A DNA stretch of 64,000 nt from Guillardia theta CCMP2712 (GCF_000315625.1 NW_005434670.1:1013564-1077563); one strand, 5' to 3'; positions 36,095 through 47,869 are shown, numbered from the stretch's first letter. Made by a program: numbers and translations. The notes: a model not told the origin generated them from the letters alone.

Positions 36095-36122
36095 TTTACT
36101 CAAAGTTAAGTTAAAAATCAGT
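36095..36122 (+). mobile_element. 28-nt AT-rich element, copy 3, with flanking duplication
   Basis: TTTACTCAA followed by the exact core AGTTAAGTTAAAAATCAGT. It is bracketed by ACGATCAGACC (36084-36094) and ACGATCAGAACC (36131-36142). Eight bases (ACGGTACG) lie between the element and its right flank. Confidence 0.65.
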
Positions 36123-36645
36123 ACGGTACGACGATCAGAACCTTCGGTCATCAGACACGTCTACAAGTGCTTTGCTGTGTCATATTGACCTGCCTTCCTT
36201 ACCGCCGGTGGTACGGCCGGTAGTGCAGTACGGTACTACGGTACTATAGGCGGCCTCTTCATTTTAACGGGGGCATTATTGAATAATCAAATTCTATGGT
36301 GAGAAATGAAATTTTCAGATAGGATTCCGAGAAAATCTACTTTGATTTCATGAGGATATAAAAGAGTTTGTAGGGATAAAAGCTCCGATTATCGCCTTCT
36401 CATCCGTCGGAGCGCGGAACATCAGGGAGGGGGAGGATCGCTACGTCTTAAGTTTGTCCTCTGTTGATGAAGACAGGACCCTCCCTTGTCACTGCCATCA
36501 GTCGCCGTGTTCCTAACAAGAGATCACATAGACTTATTCCAGCAGAAGCCCTCGCAAGTGTTCTTGTTGTAATTCTACGGAGCAACTTTCCGAACCTCCC
36601 CTTGCAGTGTTGATGGGACAATCCAACAATCCGTGAAGAAAAGAA

Positions 36646-37488
36646 TTGATTCGATTGAGTATGAGTGCTGTTATGCTCCATGCAGAATATCTCTACTCAT
36701 ATGTGACAGTGCCCGATGGCGATGACAAGGTGCAATATTCGCCTCCTCCGGGTGAGGATTGCGACAGGATTTCTTCGGATCCCAGTGATTTCAAGTTGGA
36801 ATATCCAACAACTGCTGAAGCTTCAGACTCAACAGGTGTCCTTCCAACGAACCGCTGCCCTCCTGCCCCTGGGTCCGTTTCGCAGCTGTCTGCCTGCGAG
36901 CTGGACCTGATGAGGCTACAACTTCAAGCTGCTTTCTTGAGTTACAGGTCGCCGGACACCACTCCAAAGCAGTATATCAGTCACGAAGAGCTCATAGAAA
37001 CCTTCAAAGATCTATCAGCCCCTGCTGCTGGTCATCACAAAGAGCGCGCCGGTTCTTGCTCCAGCAGTCGCCCGCAGAGGATTCAACGGGAATCAGAGGG
37101 GAAACAGCCTAGCAGAAGATTGTCGGCCAGATCCGATTGTGAAGGCGTTTATGGTGTGGTAGAGATGCGAACCAAGAAGGGCGCTCAGCGTCCAGAAAAG
37201 GTTAAGTGCACCATCGAATCCGGCAGGGGCAGGATGCTCCTCTCGATCTTCGGAGGTAACGATTACAAGGTGCAGATGGGTTTCGTCTACCTTGAAGAAT
37301 CGTATGTTGCTTCATACCCCAGCAAACCCCCCACCTTCGCTGTTGGGCTGATGGCTGGGAATGTTTGTGTCGACGACAGCGAAGTACTTTTCAGCTGTCA
37401 CACAATAAGTTCGAGGGACAAGTGGGTGGAGGCCCTCCTTCAAGGCGGCTGCAGAGTCAAAAGCAAGCGAGAGCAGGCAGGGAAGTAA
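36646..37488 (+). CDS. Protein with C-terminal PH-like domain
   Basis: Intronless 280-codon frame between the two transporter copies. The N-terminal ~160 residues are low-complexity and Ser/Pro-rich, with a possible helical part (ELDLMRLQLQAAFLSYRS). The C-terminal ~110 residues look like a pleckstrin-homology fold: EGVYGVVEMRTKKG as strand 1, KVKCTIESGRGRMLLSIFGG, then FAVGLMAGNVCVDDSEVLFS and the closing helix SSRDKWVEALLQGG, whose Trp is typical of PH domains. This would bind phosphoinositides or a protein partner. Alternative start Met codons occur at residues 6 and 10. Family membership rests on the pattern only. Confidence 0.6.
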   Translation: MIRLSMSAVMLHAEYLYSYVTVPDGDDKVQYSPPPGEDCDRISSDPSDFKLEYPTTAEASDSTGVLPTNRCPPAPGSVSQLSACELDLMRLQLQAAFLSYRSPDTTPKQYISHEELIETFKDLSAPAAGHHKERAGSCSSSRPQRIQRESEGKQPSRRLSARSDCEGVYGVVEMRTKKGAQRPEKVKCTIESGRGRMLLSIFGGNDYKVQMGFVYLEESYVASYPSKPPTFAVGLMAGNVCVDDSEVLFSCHTISSRDKWVEALLQGGCRVKSKREQAGK

Positions 37489-37774
37489 AATACAGGAATC
37501 CCCGGACTTGGCCAAGTGAATGAAGCCAGGGTGAGGGTCAGGGCCGCGCAGTAAAATGGGCAGCCCCTTACAGTCCTCGGGAGTACTCCTTTGATATCCA
37601 AGGGCAGTAAAGCACAGCAGATTGAGTGTTACTGCCATAGCTCAGAATTTACAAGAGGCATTGCTCATGAATAAAAGTGATGCGTTCTTTGAATTGAGTG
37701 ATTCAGTCCCACGACGGATCCAAGCGTCCGTCCATCTTGTCAAACTAAGACCAGGCCTGATACGTAGCCCACGA

Positions 37775-39471
37775 GCCCTATCCTTTCACCTACACCGTTG
37801 CGTCCTTGGGCAGAAGCGGCGCCGACTCGTTCTGCCCGGCCAGGTCAGACCCCACCCCGCCCGAGTCCCCATGCCACCGAGGCAACAGCTACTCACCACC
37901 GTCTTGGGCATCTCTTCCACGCAGTCGTACAAGACGTCGTCGGTGTGAGGCGAGACCCACACGAGAACCTTGACCTCGCAGTCAGAAGCTGCTCGCACAC
38001 AGGCAAGTACGGCTTACCGCAGCCAGCACCTCCGCCAGCAGGATGACGAGAAAGACCGAAGCCCCCCACAAGTGAATGAGAGGCATGAGTACCAGCGGCA
38101 TCAGCGCTGCGACCAGCTTCGTCGCCCCGTTGCCCAGCGACAGGCCCAGGTTGCGATGCGACGTAGGAAGAAGCTCTGCCGCGAAGATGTACATGGCCTC
38201 GTAGGGCAGTACCACCATGAGCCTCAGCCCCATGCTTCCCAGGTGAAGCCACGTCGTCCCCTTGTCGGAGATCATGATCATGATGCCGGCGACCACGACA
38301 GAGGCAAGCGACAGCACGAGCAGGATCTCTCTCCTCCCCACGTGCGTCCCCTCCAGCGCCCATATCAGCACCACCAGCCCCGGGATCTCGATGAAAGCAA
38401 GCTGGATCATCAGCCAGTACTGGTCGAAGGCGGTGATGGTGGGATCTCGTTCCAGCAGCACAGGGTACGCGAACGACTGGCTAAACAGACCGACCGCCAG
38501 CAAGCTCCAGATCCCCACGACCAGAGGAAGGATTCTGTTCATGGGAGGCTTGAACAGCTCCCCCATCAGCTGCCAAGCCTCCATGCTCGCCTCTGCCTTG
38601 TCGTGCTCCTCCTTGACGGGCCTGATGGCTCCCTGATGGAGAAGCTGCGACTCTGTCCCGTTGGTCTCGGCGATGCTCCTGATGATCGCTTCAGCCTCCG
38701 CGGTCCTACCCTGCGACAGCAAGAATCTGGGGGACTCCGGGATGTAGAGGTACACCATCAGGACGGCCACGACGTCTGGCACGACTCCTGCGACCAGCAT
38801 CCCTCGCCACCAGCTGCACTTCTCGCAGTTCCATCCGTAGTACCCCATCAGCACGATCCCTACCGTCAGCACAATCACCTGACCTACCGCGTATGCCAAC
38901 CCAGGGATGAGAAGGATGAGCCTTGAGCGGACGTTACAGGGAGAGAGCTCTGCCATGAGCGCGACAGAGGTCGGCAGCACCAGCCCCATGGATATGCCGA
39001 TCAGAAAGCGCGTGACCGCAAGCTGGTAGAAGCTCTCCGACGTGGCGGATGCGATGGACAAGGGCACGAACACCATGGTGTGAGCGTAGAGGATCGGCTT
39101 CCTCCCGAAAGTGTCGCCCAGCTGTCCTCCTATGATCGCCCCGACCACGAAGCCCGAGAACGACAGCGACACTAGAAGCGCCCTCATGCTGTCGTCTCCT
39201 CCCCACTCCTCGACGGGCATCGCTCTCCATATCACGTTGGTCACCACCAGCTCCATCCCATCGCTGATGATGAAGAGGATGAAAGTCGTGACGGCCAGGA
39301 TGTGGAACCTGCCGAAGCCAACGGCGTTGATCTGATCCTCCATGGTCGGCAGCTCCCCATGCTTGTCCTGTTGAGCTGACATGCCTGCGCGGGGCGAGCT
39401 TGGAGCTCAGCGAAAATAGAGCAGGATGGTGAGAAGGATGTGTCGAGGGCTCTTGGGCTTCCTGCTGTTGT
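37775..39471. repeat. Duplicated segment B (transporter gene plus flanks)
   Basis: Second copy of the 1.7-kb segment at 33650-35351, in direct orientation. The right end falls at CTGCTGTTGT, followed by unrelated sequence. Between the copies lie a GC-rich island and the PH-like gene, which are not duplicated. Confidence 0.95.
37790..39382 (-). CDS. MFS transporter, SV2/SVOP-like (copy B)
   Basis: Same structure as copy A: start MSAQQDKHGELPTMEDQINA at 39382, intron after VLAA, then the exon with VLYDCVEEMPKTV and the final exon NESAPLLPKDATV with TAG at 37790-37792. It differs from copy A in VPLS versus VPFS, in LAYAVGQVIVLTV versus LAHVAGQVTVLTV, and in LRLM versus LRLI. All frames are intact and splice sites are the same, so both copies look functional. 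The promoter side is conserved for only about 90 bp, so the copies could differ in expression. Confidence 0.9.
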
Positions 39472-39925
39472 CCTGCACACGCGGGAGCAGGGAGTCTCGT
39501 AGCTGTCTTGGCTCTCCTCTGTCTTGTCTTCCTCTCCTCTTCTCCTCTCTCCTCGTCCTCACCTACTCGAGCATTCCAGTATGTCAGTGCATGCCCCTTC
39601 GCTTTTAGTCAACAAGTAAACAAATAAAATAGCAAGGATTGAGGACAGCAACAAGAATTACCCCATCGACTAGATAGAAGAAAGGCAGCGAAGGACAGCA
39701 CTTGGTCTCCTATTGCAAGTGACGCCGAGGACTGAGGGCAGCGAATCTCAACAGTTACTTGACTAGGCGCTATGGCAGAATAACTGACGCTCCTGCTCCC
39801 GTCCCTCCACTTCCTCCACTTCCTCCTCTTCCTCCTCCTCCACTTCCTCCACTTCCTCCACTTCATCCCCTTCCTCTTCCTCTTCCTCTTCTTCTTGTCT
39901 GCAGCCTCTTCTCTCCTAGCCGAGG
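39472..39925. other. Intergenic region between transporter B and enkurin-like gene
   Basis: Divergent promoter region with pyrimidine-rich DNA (CTTCCTCCA repeats at 39800-39900). No gene is supported. Confidence 0.4.
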
Positions 39926-42742
39926 ATGTCGTCCTTGTCTTGCAAGCCTCATGCGCAGGGGAAGTACCTGAAACTCCAGGACGAGGACTGGGCGAGAGGG
40001 ATCAACGGACCGATCTTCAGCAGGACGGTAAGACGTCCCAGTCTGTCACTGGGCATTCTCTTGTCCTCAAAATCTCAGACTCCTCGTCGGACCTTTCCCT
40101 ATCTTTGAACTCCTTCACTCCTTCACTCCTCCCCCCATCCCATCCCCCCCTCGCCCACTTGCACTTTCTCCAGAGGCTCCTCTCACACCGTATGAATGAC
40201 GGTCTTCCTTCAGCTCTGTGGAGGAGCCAACGCCTCAGGAACCTTGTTCAAGTGGGATGAGCTGCCGAGCCGGCAGAGGGAGAAGCTTGTGCAGTCAGCG
40301 ACGCCGATCCCATGGCAGGTAAGAATTCCTTGCTGTCACTACCATTGCGCAGGAGGAGGTGATGAAAACTCCCGCAGGCGCTCGTACAGGAGGAGGAAGT
40401 TTCCTCTCCCTGGCCCCATCACCCGGCAGGGCTCAACAGGACGCTGCCTCCTCCCGACCCTTCGACCCTCTACGATGAGAACGGGAACCTGTTCAAGTCC
40501 GCCTTCACTCGCCAGCTGGAGGAGGAGCACTGGAGGATGAAGAAGTCGATGACGTCGCTGTCCATGACGACGAGCATTGGGAAGCCTCCCGGGTTTCATC
40601 GGCCGAACCCTATGGAGTTCACTAGGAAGAGCCTCAAGACCTTGCCGCAGCGTGAGGGAGAGGGAGAGGGAGAGGGAGAGGGAGAGGGAGAGGGAGAGGG
40701 AGAGGGAGAGGGAGAGGGAGAGGGAGAGGGAGGAGGAGAGGAGGGAGGAGGAGGAGGAGGGAGAGGGAGAGGGAGAGGGGCTTCCTGACGTCTTGGCTGG
40801 TGAACCTGAGGCTCGTCTTCTGCCTCTTGCTCGGCTGATCCGCTCGACATCCGTTGTGACGGATGGAGTAGACGATACGCTTCGCCTCCTCCAGCGAGAC
40901 CTGCGGAAGGTTTGAGGAGAGAGGAGGAGAGGAGGAGAGGAGGAGAGAGGAGGGAAAGACAGGAGGAAAGAGAGGAGCGGAGAAAGCAAGAGGAGAGTGG
41001 AGGAAGGGAAGATAGTGAGAAAACCGGAAGGAGAGGAGAAATGGAGTAGAGCAATTGAAAGAAAAGACAAAGAGGGAGGAAATGACAAGGACGGGAAGAG
41101 ACGAGGAGAGAGAGAGGAGGATGCTACCTCTCGAGGGGAGCCCTTGGCAAAGACGAGGCCGATAAAATCAGCACCTGGGAGAGGTTGAGCGAACGATGGA
41201 CAGATGAAACATTGCAGGAGGAAGAGGAACAGAAAAAAGGAGGAGGAGGAGGAGGAGGAGGAGGAGGAGGAGGAGGAGGAGGAGGAGGAGTAGGAGGAGG
41301 AGGAGGAGGAGGAGGAGGAGGAGGAGGAGGAGGAGGAGGAGGAGGAGGAGGAGGAGGAGGAGGAGGAGGAGAGAGAGAGGAGGAGGAGANNNNNNNNNNN
41401 NNNNNNNNNNNNNNNNNNNNNNNNNNNNNNNNNNNNNNNNNNNNNNNNNNNNNNNNNNNNNNNNNNNNNNNNNNNNNNNNNNNNNNNNNGAGGGAGAGGG
41501 AGAGGGAGAGGGAGAGGGAGAGGGAGAGGGATGAAGGGATGTAGGAAAGAATCATGGAGGAGACAGAAGAAGAGAAGACAGTAAGGAGTGCAGGGTAGAG
41601 CTCAATTACTTTGATGATACGACATGCGCAAAGAAAAGCAAGGAGAGGGAGGGAGGGAGGGAGGGAGGGAGGGAGGGAGAAAAGGGGTGGTGAGAAGGAT
41701 GGGGTTGAAGAGGAGAGGAGGGAGAACAGGAGGCGCGGAGAATAGTTTTCCTCCCAGCTGACCTTATGAGCAGCTCATCGATATCTCTATCCAGAGCAGC
41801 TCAACAACACGATGAAGCCGCGGGTGCCTAAGATGTCTATCCAACAAGCCAGTCCCCCTCGCCGAAATTTCCCGCTAGACAACGCAGCAGAGGCAACACA
41901 AGGAGGAAGGGAGGAGAGGAGGAGAGGAGGAAGAGGAGGAAGGGAGGAGAGGAGGGTGGGAGGGAGATGGAGGGTGGGAGAGAGCAGGTGAGATATGCGG
42001 CTGACTGAATGCCCAGGTGATTGTGGATGGGAGCAGGATCGAGTCGAAGGAGGACAAGAAAATCCGACGGCTACTCATGGAGGACTTTTCCTCCCTGCTC
42101 AGGGTCAGGCCTCCTCCTCCTCTGCTCGTGTGAATGACAAGGATGGCAGGGGGGAGATTTGAGATCGCCGAGCCGCCTCAAGCGGCTGAAGAGGATCTCG
42201 AGGCTGAGCTCGAAGAAGGAAGAGGACGAGAAGCAGACGGAAGTTCAGAAGAAACCGGAAGATGCAGCACGGAGGGTAACTGCTACCCTTGTCTTCCCAG
42301 CAAGACCGCCCAAGACGGCTCCACCCACTCACAGTCTGACATTCCTGCCGGAGGAAAGTCGCCAGCAGCTCATCGATCAGCTAAAGGACGAGTGGGAGGG
42401 GCACAACAGGATGCTACAAAGATATTCTCTGAGCCTTAATTACCTCGACTCCATTAGCAGAGTGAGTCTCCCCCTCTACCCCCCCCCTCCTCCTCCTCCT
42501 CCTCCTCCTCCTCCTCCTCCTCCTCCTCCTCCGCAACCCTTATGGTTGACTTGGGCGCAGGTGAGAAAGCGGGAAGAGGCTGAGCACAACATGAAGCTGA
42601 TTGAGGACAAGATCAAGCTCCTGTCCCACCAGGTCTTCCTTCCCCTTCTACCTGCTGACCCTGACCGCCTTCACAGAACATCATCATCCACGACCAGCCG
42701 CCCAGCGTCCGCACCCGCACCCGCACCCGCATGCGTTCCTGA
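39926..42742 (+). CDS. Enkurin-domain-like protein (probable ciliary/axonemal)
   Basis: Multi-exon gene. The early exons splice in phase: MSSLSCKPHAQGKYLKLQDE, then LCGGANASGTLFKWDELPS, EEVMKTPAGA, and (after a 46-nt intron) RLNRTLPPPDPSTLYDENGN, IGKPPGFHRPNPMEFTRKS. Middle exons near 41780 (QLNNTMKPRVPKMSIQQ) and 42016 (VIVDGSRIESKEDKKIRRLL) are plausible. The C-terminal exons give LPEESRQQLIDQLKDEWEG, LSLNYLDSISR, VRKREEAEHNMKLIEDKIKL and NIIIHDQPPSV, ending at TGA 42740-42742. That last stretch follows the enkurin pattern: a helix with WE, the S-x-D-T/S-I turn, then a charged helix and a closing strand. Enkurins tether or stabilise axonemal complexes. Exons around the 100-N gap (41390-41489) may be missing. 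The family call is moderate. Confidence 0.55.
40654..40770. repeat. (GGGAGA)n intronic microsatellite
   Basis: About 15 perfect GGGAGA units, then GGA-rich DNA, in an intron of the enkurin-like gene. The same unit recurs just right of the assembly gap (41490-41530). Confidence 0.9.
41238..41389. repeat. (GGA)n trinucleotide array abutting the gap
   Basis: About 50 GGA units with one TAG interruption at about 41290, ending where the N run starts. Poly-Gly/Glu/Pro frames across it are artefacts. Confidence 0.9.
41390..41489. other. Assembly gap (100 N)
   Basis: Exactly 100 N between a GGA array and a GGGAGA array. 100 is a conventional placeholder, so the true size is unknown. Confidence 0.97.
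41490..41679. repeat. (GGGAGA)n and (GGGA)n
   Basis: GGGAGA units at 41490-41530 right of the gap and a second array of GGGA at 41646-41679, both within the enkurin-like gene and presumably intronic. Confidence 0.8.
42479..42531. repeat. (CTC)n intronic repeat
   Basis: CCCCCCCTCCTCC followed by about 15 CTC units between the SLNYLDSISR and VRKREEAEHN exons; it doubles as the polypyrimidine tract of that intron. Confidence 0.85.
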
Positions 42743-42807
42743 TCCTTCTGTACCGCCCACAAAAACCTCGTCCTTGTGTCGTCCTCTTCTCAATGAATAA
42801 ACTTGTC

Positions 42808-45800
42808 CTAGCTGGGTTGGTTGTGCAGTCTCCTCCCAACGAGGTACATAGAGTCCCTCAGCGAGTCGTGCAGCTGCCCCAGCACGCTCCTCGTCCTCCT
42901 CATCCCCATGATAGTCACGTACACCATCGCTCCTCCTGGATACATCACTCGCCAGTACCAGCTGCAGCACCGCGCCCCGAAACCTGCCATGCTGTCAGCT
43001 GCGTCCTTGTACCTCACTACTCCCTCCTCGCACTCGAAAAGTACTCCGGCCCTCCTCCCTCTTCCCTTACTCTTCTCCTCCTCTCGCTCTCTTGTTCGTA
43101 CTCACCAAGGACAGGCATCAGCCCCCAAGCAAGCGCATAAGGGACTGCAAGGAGCATGGAGAAAGCGGAGAGGAGGGGGACGGCGAGGCTCCTCATGACC
43201 CAGGAGAGCCGCACGTTGCGCAGGCCCATCTGCTTCAAGTGCTGCAGCTTCTCACTCCAATGCGGCGCGAGGGAAGGGATGGCGAGCAGGACGCGGACGG
43301 TCACCTTGAGGACGAGAAGTCCCACCATCCAGTGCAGGAGGCCATGGAAGGCAGGGGCCTGATCCCATCCAACCCGCAGCATGAGGGTGAAGACGAGGTC
43401 GAGAAGCAGTCCGAGGAGGAAGGGAAGGAATCCTCCGAGAAGCAAGAAGATACATGCGAGCTCGAGCCCCTGCAAAGCCTGTGAGTCCTATGATACGTGG
43501 ACTTTTGGGAGAAGAAGAGGAGGCGGGGAGAAATGGGGGGAGGGGAAGGCGGGGGGAAAAGGAGGTGGTGGAGGCATCCGCCTTACCCGAAACATTGTTG
43601 AGATAGTGTTGCTAACAAACACGTCAAACTCATGCTGCTGGAGCTGAAGACGAAGTCTTGCCGTTCCTTCCCAGAGCCAAACTGCTCATCATGATCACCT
43701 TGAGCAGTGAACGACGAGGAGGGCGAGGAAAAGGATGAGGGAGAGGGAGACGAAAACGGTAACGACGAGGCAGATGAGGAGGAGGGAGAGGGGAGGAGGG
43801 GAATAAGAGAGACGGAACGAAGGGAGCAGGAGGAAGAAAGCTCACCTGTTGAGGAGAAGCCTATGGAATACGCGTACATGTCGTTGCATTCGTTCACACC
43901 CAGGACCGCGAGGATCTGACGGCCAACAAGGAGGGGGACGATGACGGAGAAGCCGCCGACCAAAGCGATGGACAAGCACGCGAGGTGCAGCATCAAAAGA
44001 GACTCTTTGAGGATAGACCGCTTCTCTCGGCCATCGCTCTGATCTTCTTGCAAGATGTCTGCCTCTGATGATCGCTCGTTGGCAGATGCTTGATCCTGCA
44101 CGTGGTCCTGCGCCGGCTCCTCTGCCTGATCCTGTGCTCTAGCCCCCTCGTCAATCTGATCTTGAGGAAGGACGCGATCTCGGATGTCTAGCGCGGTTCC
44201 GACCGCCTCCAGCCATGCTCGTAGCAGCGTCTGCGGCAACCAGGTCACAAGGGACGGGAGGGAACGAACGGCTCTCACCTTGAAGAAATCGCGAGGAGCA
44301 AAGGTTTCCATAAGAAGAGGAAAGGAAATATGGAGCAGGAGAATGTAGGGTGGGACTTCAGCTATAGGGTTGTAGAATCTGAACCTCACAGGAAACAGAC
44401 CAGGGAGCGCCTGAAGAGAGGAGAACGTCAAAACCAGGGAAAAACACACGAGCGGCCATCACCGCATCGGCAAGAGCAAGAGGAAGATGGATGAGGATGA
44501 CGGTAAGGGGAAGGTAGAGGATTGTGCAGAGGACGATCCTCCTCGCATGCTTCGGGATCGGCTCGTCGATCAGATCTCGAAGAGGGTGTTCGATCGCATC
44601 CTCCGGGTTCCTCAAGAACCAGAGCACTTCTGGCTTGACAACTTCACGCAGCACAGCAACCAAGACTGCCACATGGACCATGAAAGCAACCCCGACTGCC
44701 CAGTGACTGCGAAACCTTGTCACTCTCACTCGTACCGGGAGATCAAAAATTACAGGAATTGAGAAGTGAAGAAGTTTTGCCGCATGTACTCCATCCTTTC
44801 CGCTCTCGTTGCACCTGTCAACTGCAGGGAGCAAAAGTCTAACCACCACCCGCATCCTGTTGGGAAGGCAACGAGCTCGATCAACAGGAGCACCGTGACC
44901 TGCTGATTCTGTCAGCTCAAGTGAAGAGGGAGCAAGCAGACTTTCCTTGATCAGGATCAGCGCATATCGAGTCATGCTCAGTACTTGGCGATGTAGAGGA
45001 GAATGAGGAGAAAACCATTCCTGCCTTGTTCCAAACACCAGCGAGACCAGGATTACATCCAGGAGGATGAAGATGATCGTTGCATATCCCGTCAAGAGCG
45101 TGACTCCGTCACCGTAGTATGCACTCTCTGCTTCCTTCTCCGTGAAGGTGATGTCGAAGAACACTTTCCAGTTGTGCTTGAACTATTCAATCAAAAAGTC
45201 AGCTAAACTGCAAAAATGCGACAGGTCTCATTCACCCATAGGATAGATCTTCCGATGCTGAAAGGAATGAAGGTGAGCATTCCAATGAAGATGGCGTTGG
45301 AAATCAAAACTGTAAGAAAGTTTTCCAGGATCAGAGGAAGGGGCCCATTGATCCCAATGAACTCCTCCAAGGGGATTTCCTCCCTTCCGTCCAAGAACCC
45401 AACAAGCGGGTCGTCGTTTTGGACCTCCTGATTCTCCACCTCTCGGATCGGGAAGTTTCTATCCGCTTCTTGGTTGAAGTTGACGTTATCATTCCTCATG
45501 TCAAACTCTTCGTTCCCTCCCGCGCCAAAGGGCTCTTCGGCTCCTTCCTCGTTCTCAGGTTCGAACTGGCGACGAGCAGGCTGAGCAAGGTTGAAGCGGT
45601 TCGGTGCTGGGATCCTGTACTGTTGGCGGTTGTGGAGGTGTTGATGAAGTCGTTCTTGACGGAGCATGTAATCTCGCAGAGCAGAGACTGCCAAGAAGAC
45701 CGTGACGACCAGCAGAGACAGCAGGACCCCTTGCATCCAATCTGCCACGATGGCACCGACCTGCGCGTTCACCAAAAAAAATCAAACAAGAGCACGTCAG

Positions 45801-46658
45801 GGCAGACGTTCACTATCACCTGCATTCGATTGCGGAAGTGTGACAGTATGTACAGGGACCTCATAAAGTACAACCTACAGATCCACGACGTTCCAACGGG
45901 CAAGAACACGATCCATAGGAAGGCAATGAGATTCTGCAGGTGACATGTCATGCGAAGGGAAAGCAACGACCTGAGAAGCAGTGCAGGATACAACTCACCA
46001 GCCTCAAATACCAGATAACCTTCTTGAAAAGCACATCCAGCAACCCAGCGGTGAATTCATAGGGCGAAAGCCGTTCAGGAGCGTTGGGAGCATATACAGG
46101 TGAGAAAATGAATGGCTGATGGCAAAGTTCGCACTTAGTTGACCCTGTCCGCGCCAACCAGGCATCCAAGCACTCTTGGTGGACATATCGGATTGAGCCT
46201 GAGCATTTGCAGGGATACAACAGGACTCCGCACTCTACCCCCCCACGGCAGATGCGACATTCTAGATCGTCCTCGTGACAACCAGCATCTGACACCCTTG
46301 CATCGGATGAACCTTCATTGCTAGCTTTCTGAAATTGAAAATCTTCTGACATGTCGACCTCGTCGCGCTCTTCACTCTTGCAGGCGTGATCCCATTGGGA
46401 ATCGTCTTCCACGGCATCCGAGTTCCGACTGCGGACATCCTGCGCATTGATGTCTGAATCATCATAATCGAGGCTGTTACTTGAGTGCGTATCATGGTAC
46501 GACTGTGCAAACACTGGCTGTGCAAAAATCATCTGAGCAGAGTCCGTTTGCACATCGCTCTCTTCACTCTGTGTCAGGCGAGTGTTCTGCCACAGCATAC
46601 CCCTCACTGCTGAATCAGAGAATCCTTCGGCAGTCGAATTGTTATCCTGCAAGGACAT
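42808..46658 (-). CDS. DOA10: DOA10/MARCH6-type RING-CH E3 ubiquitin ligase
   Basis: ER membrane ubiquitin ligase expected to act in ER-associated degradation. The acidic N-terminus precedes a RING-CH domain at about 46040-46260: CRICRGG, LYPCKCSGSIRYVHQECLDA and CELCHQPFIFSPVYAPNAPE, with C4HC3 spacing and the family-specific F-x-F-x-P-x-Y-A/S continuation. Many TM helices follow, split by a hydrophilic insert (QPARRQFEPENEEGAEEPFG). Examples are ADWMQGVLLSLLVVTVFLAV, NFLTVLISNAIFIGMLTFIP and the region from EVPPYILLLHISFPLLMETF onwards. The last exons give LELACIFLLLGGFLPFLLGL, WVMRSLAVPLLSAFSMLLAV and the tail LRDSMYLVGRRLHNQPS, very like the conserved MARCH6/DOA10 C-terminus that governs degradation. 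The stop is at 42808. It is tail-to-tail with the enkurin-like gene. Exon edges in 43490-43850 are approximate. Confidence 0.88.
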
Positions 46659-47439
46659 TCAAACTCTTGATTGATCTTCCTGGCAGAACATTCAATCTGA
46701 GCGAATTTTCCCGCAGAAAGCACTCATGTTGTCCTAGAGAACTTTAGACTGTGATGATTCACTTGTCATCCTCGGTCGTCCATTCGTGTAGGAACAACCT
46801 ATGGCATGGTATCAGTGCAACTCCATGTATGATGTAAACGCATTATAACACAGAACATGCATTACTTCTGGTCCAGCACGATTGCAACCAGCAACTGAAC
46901 AAACAGGAACATCGCAAAACAGCATGTGTTCCCATCTAACCTCTCAAGTTCAAATCGAGCATGATGGCTGTCCTCACGATTCAAGAAGCATCATCTTTGA
47001 GCAGATCTCAACCTATCGGTATCTTCTGACACTCTCGACCGAGCCAATCGACCTCTCCTTGCCTCCTCTCCTCACCTACCCAGTTTCTGAGTTTTCAACC
47101 AAATCTTGTGTTTGACCTCTATGCAATCGACATCTCAGGCTCCCTAATCACTTGCATCGCCTTTCAGCGGCTCTGTCCTCGGCTCTGTCCTCTCCGTGCA
47201 ACCTTTCCATTGCCTGTAGCTCGATCCGTCATCATCTTATCCCTTCCATCTTCATCTGCTTCATTCCCTGCCTTTTGTCTACCAGCCATGTCGCAGCATC
47301 TCTCAACCCCTTGATACCATCTAGTTTTCCCAAGAATAATTTCACACATGCATAATGTTTTCAAATATTAATTTATTATTTGAAATTTAATCAAAATATT
47401 TGCATACAGTCGCTTTTTTTTTCCTAAAGTCGATATCCT
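46659..47439. other. Promoter side of DOA10 and AT-rich gene-free DNA
   Basis: No supported gene. 47350-47410 is strongly AT-rich (ATTAATTTATTATTTG), directly before the GC island. Confidence 0.4.
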
Positions 47440-47830
47440 TAGGCCGGGGCCCGGACCGCCGCCACAGGCCCCGGCGGCCAGGCGGGCGGGCCCGGCCCAG
47501 TCACTGAGTGAAACCTCGGCGGACGGTATACTTTTTACTCAAAGTTAAGTTAAAAATAAGTATACTACTACCGCCGCGCGTGATGATTGCGTGATCGGAC
47601 GGTCCGATCTGTCAGCGCAGGCAAGTTTCCGTTCCGAACGTGACTGATTTGCGGTCCGAGCGACGGTGCCGGGCCTATTGAGCGGGCCCCCGGCCGCGGG
47701 TCCGATCCGAGCCGAGTGGGCCGGCCGCCGCCGCCGCCCCGGGGGCATCATCATAGTTGGGGCACTAGTAAAGTCACTGAGGCAAACGCCGGTGCCAGGC
47801 TGTCACACGAGTCGCTGAATCGAGACTGGT
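47440..47830. other. GC-rich intergenic island
   Basis: GGCCGGGGCCCGG, CCGGCGGCCAGGCGGGCGGG and GGCCGGCCGCCGCCG words, GTCACTGAG motifs and one 28-nt element. It is followed directly by a G-rich block. Confidence 0.65.
47534..47561 (+). mobile_element. 28-nt AT-rich element, copy 4, with flanking duplication
   Basis: TTTACTCAAAGTTAAGTTAA followed by AAATAAGT. It is flanked by GTATACT on both sides (47526-47532 and 47560-47566), a 7-bp perfect direct repeat that slightly overlaps the right end. Confidence 0.6.
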
Positions 47831-47869
47831 GATGACTTGAGACCCTCCCTCCCTGAACAAGTTGTGATC

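Larger units (their letters stand above)
35630..36260. other. GC-rich intergenic island with AT-rich insertions
   Basis: CCGGGCCCCCGGGCCC, GGTGCCGGC and many GTAC/GGTACC words, interrupted by two AT-rich elements. It lies between transporter copy A and the PH-like gene. 35260-35630 is ordinary promoter-like DNA of copy A, and no gene is seen from 35260 to 36645. Confidence 0.65.
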
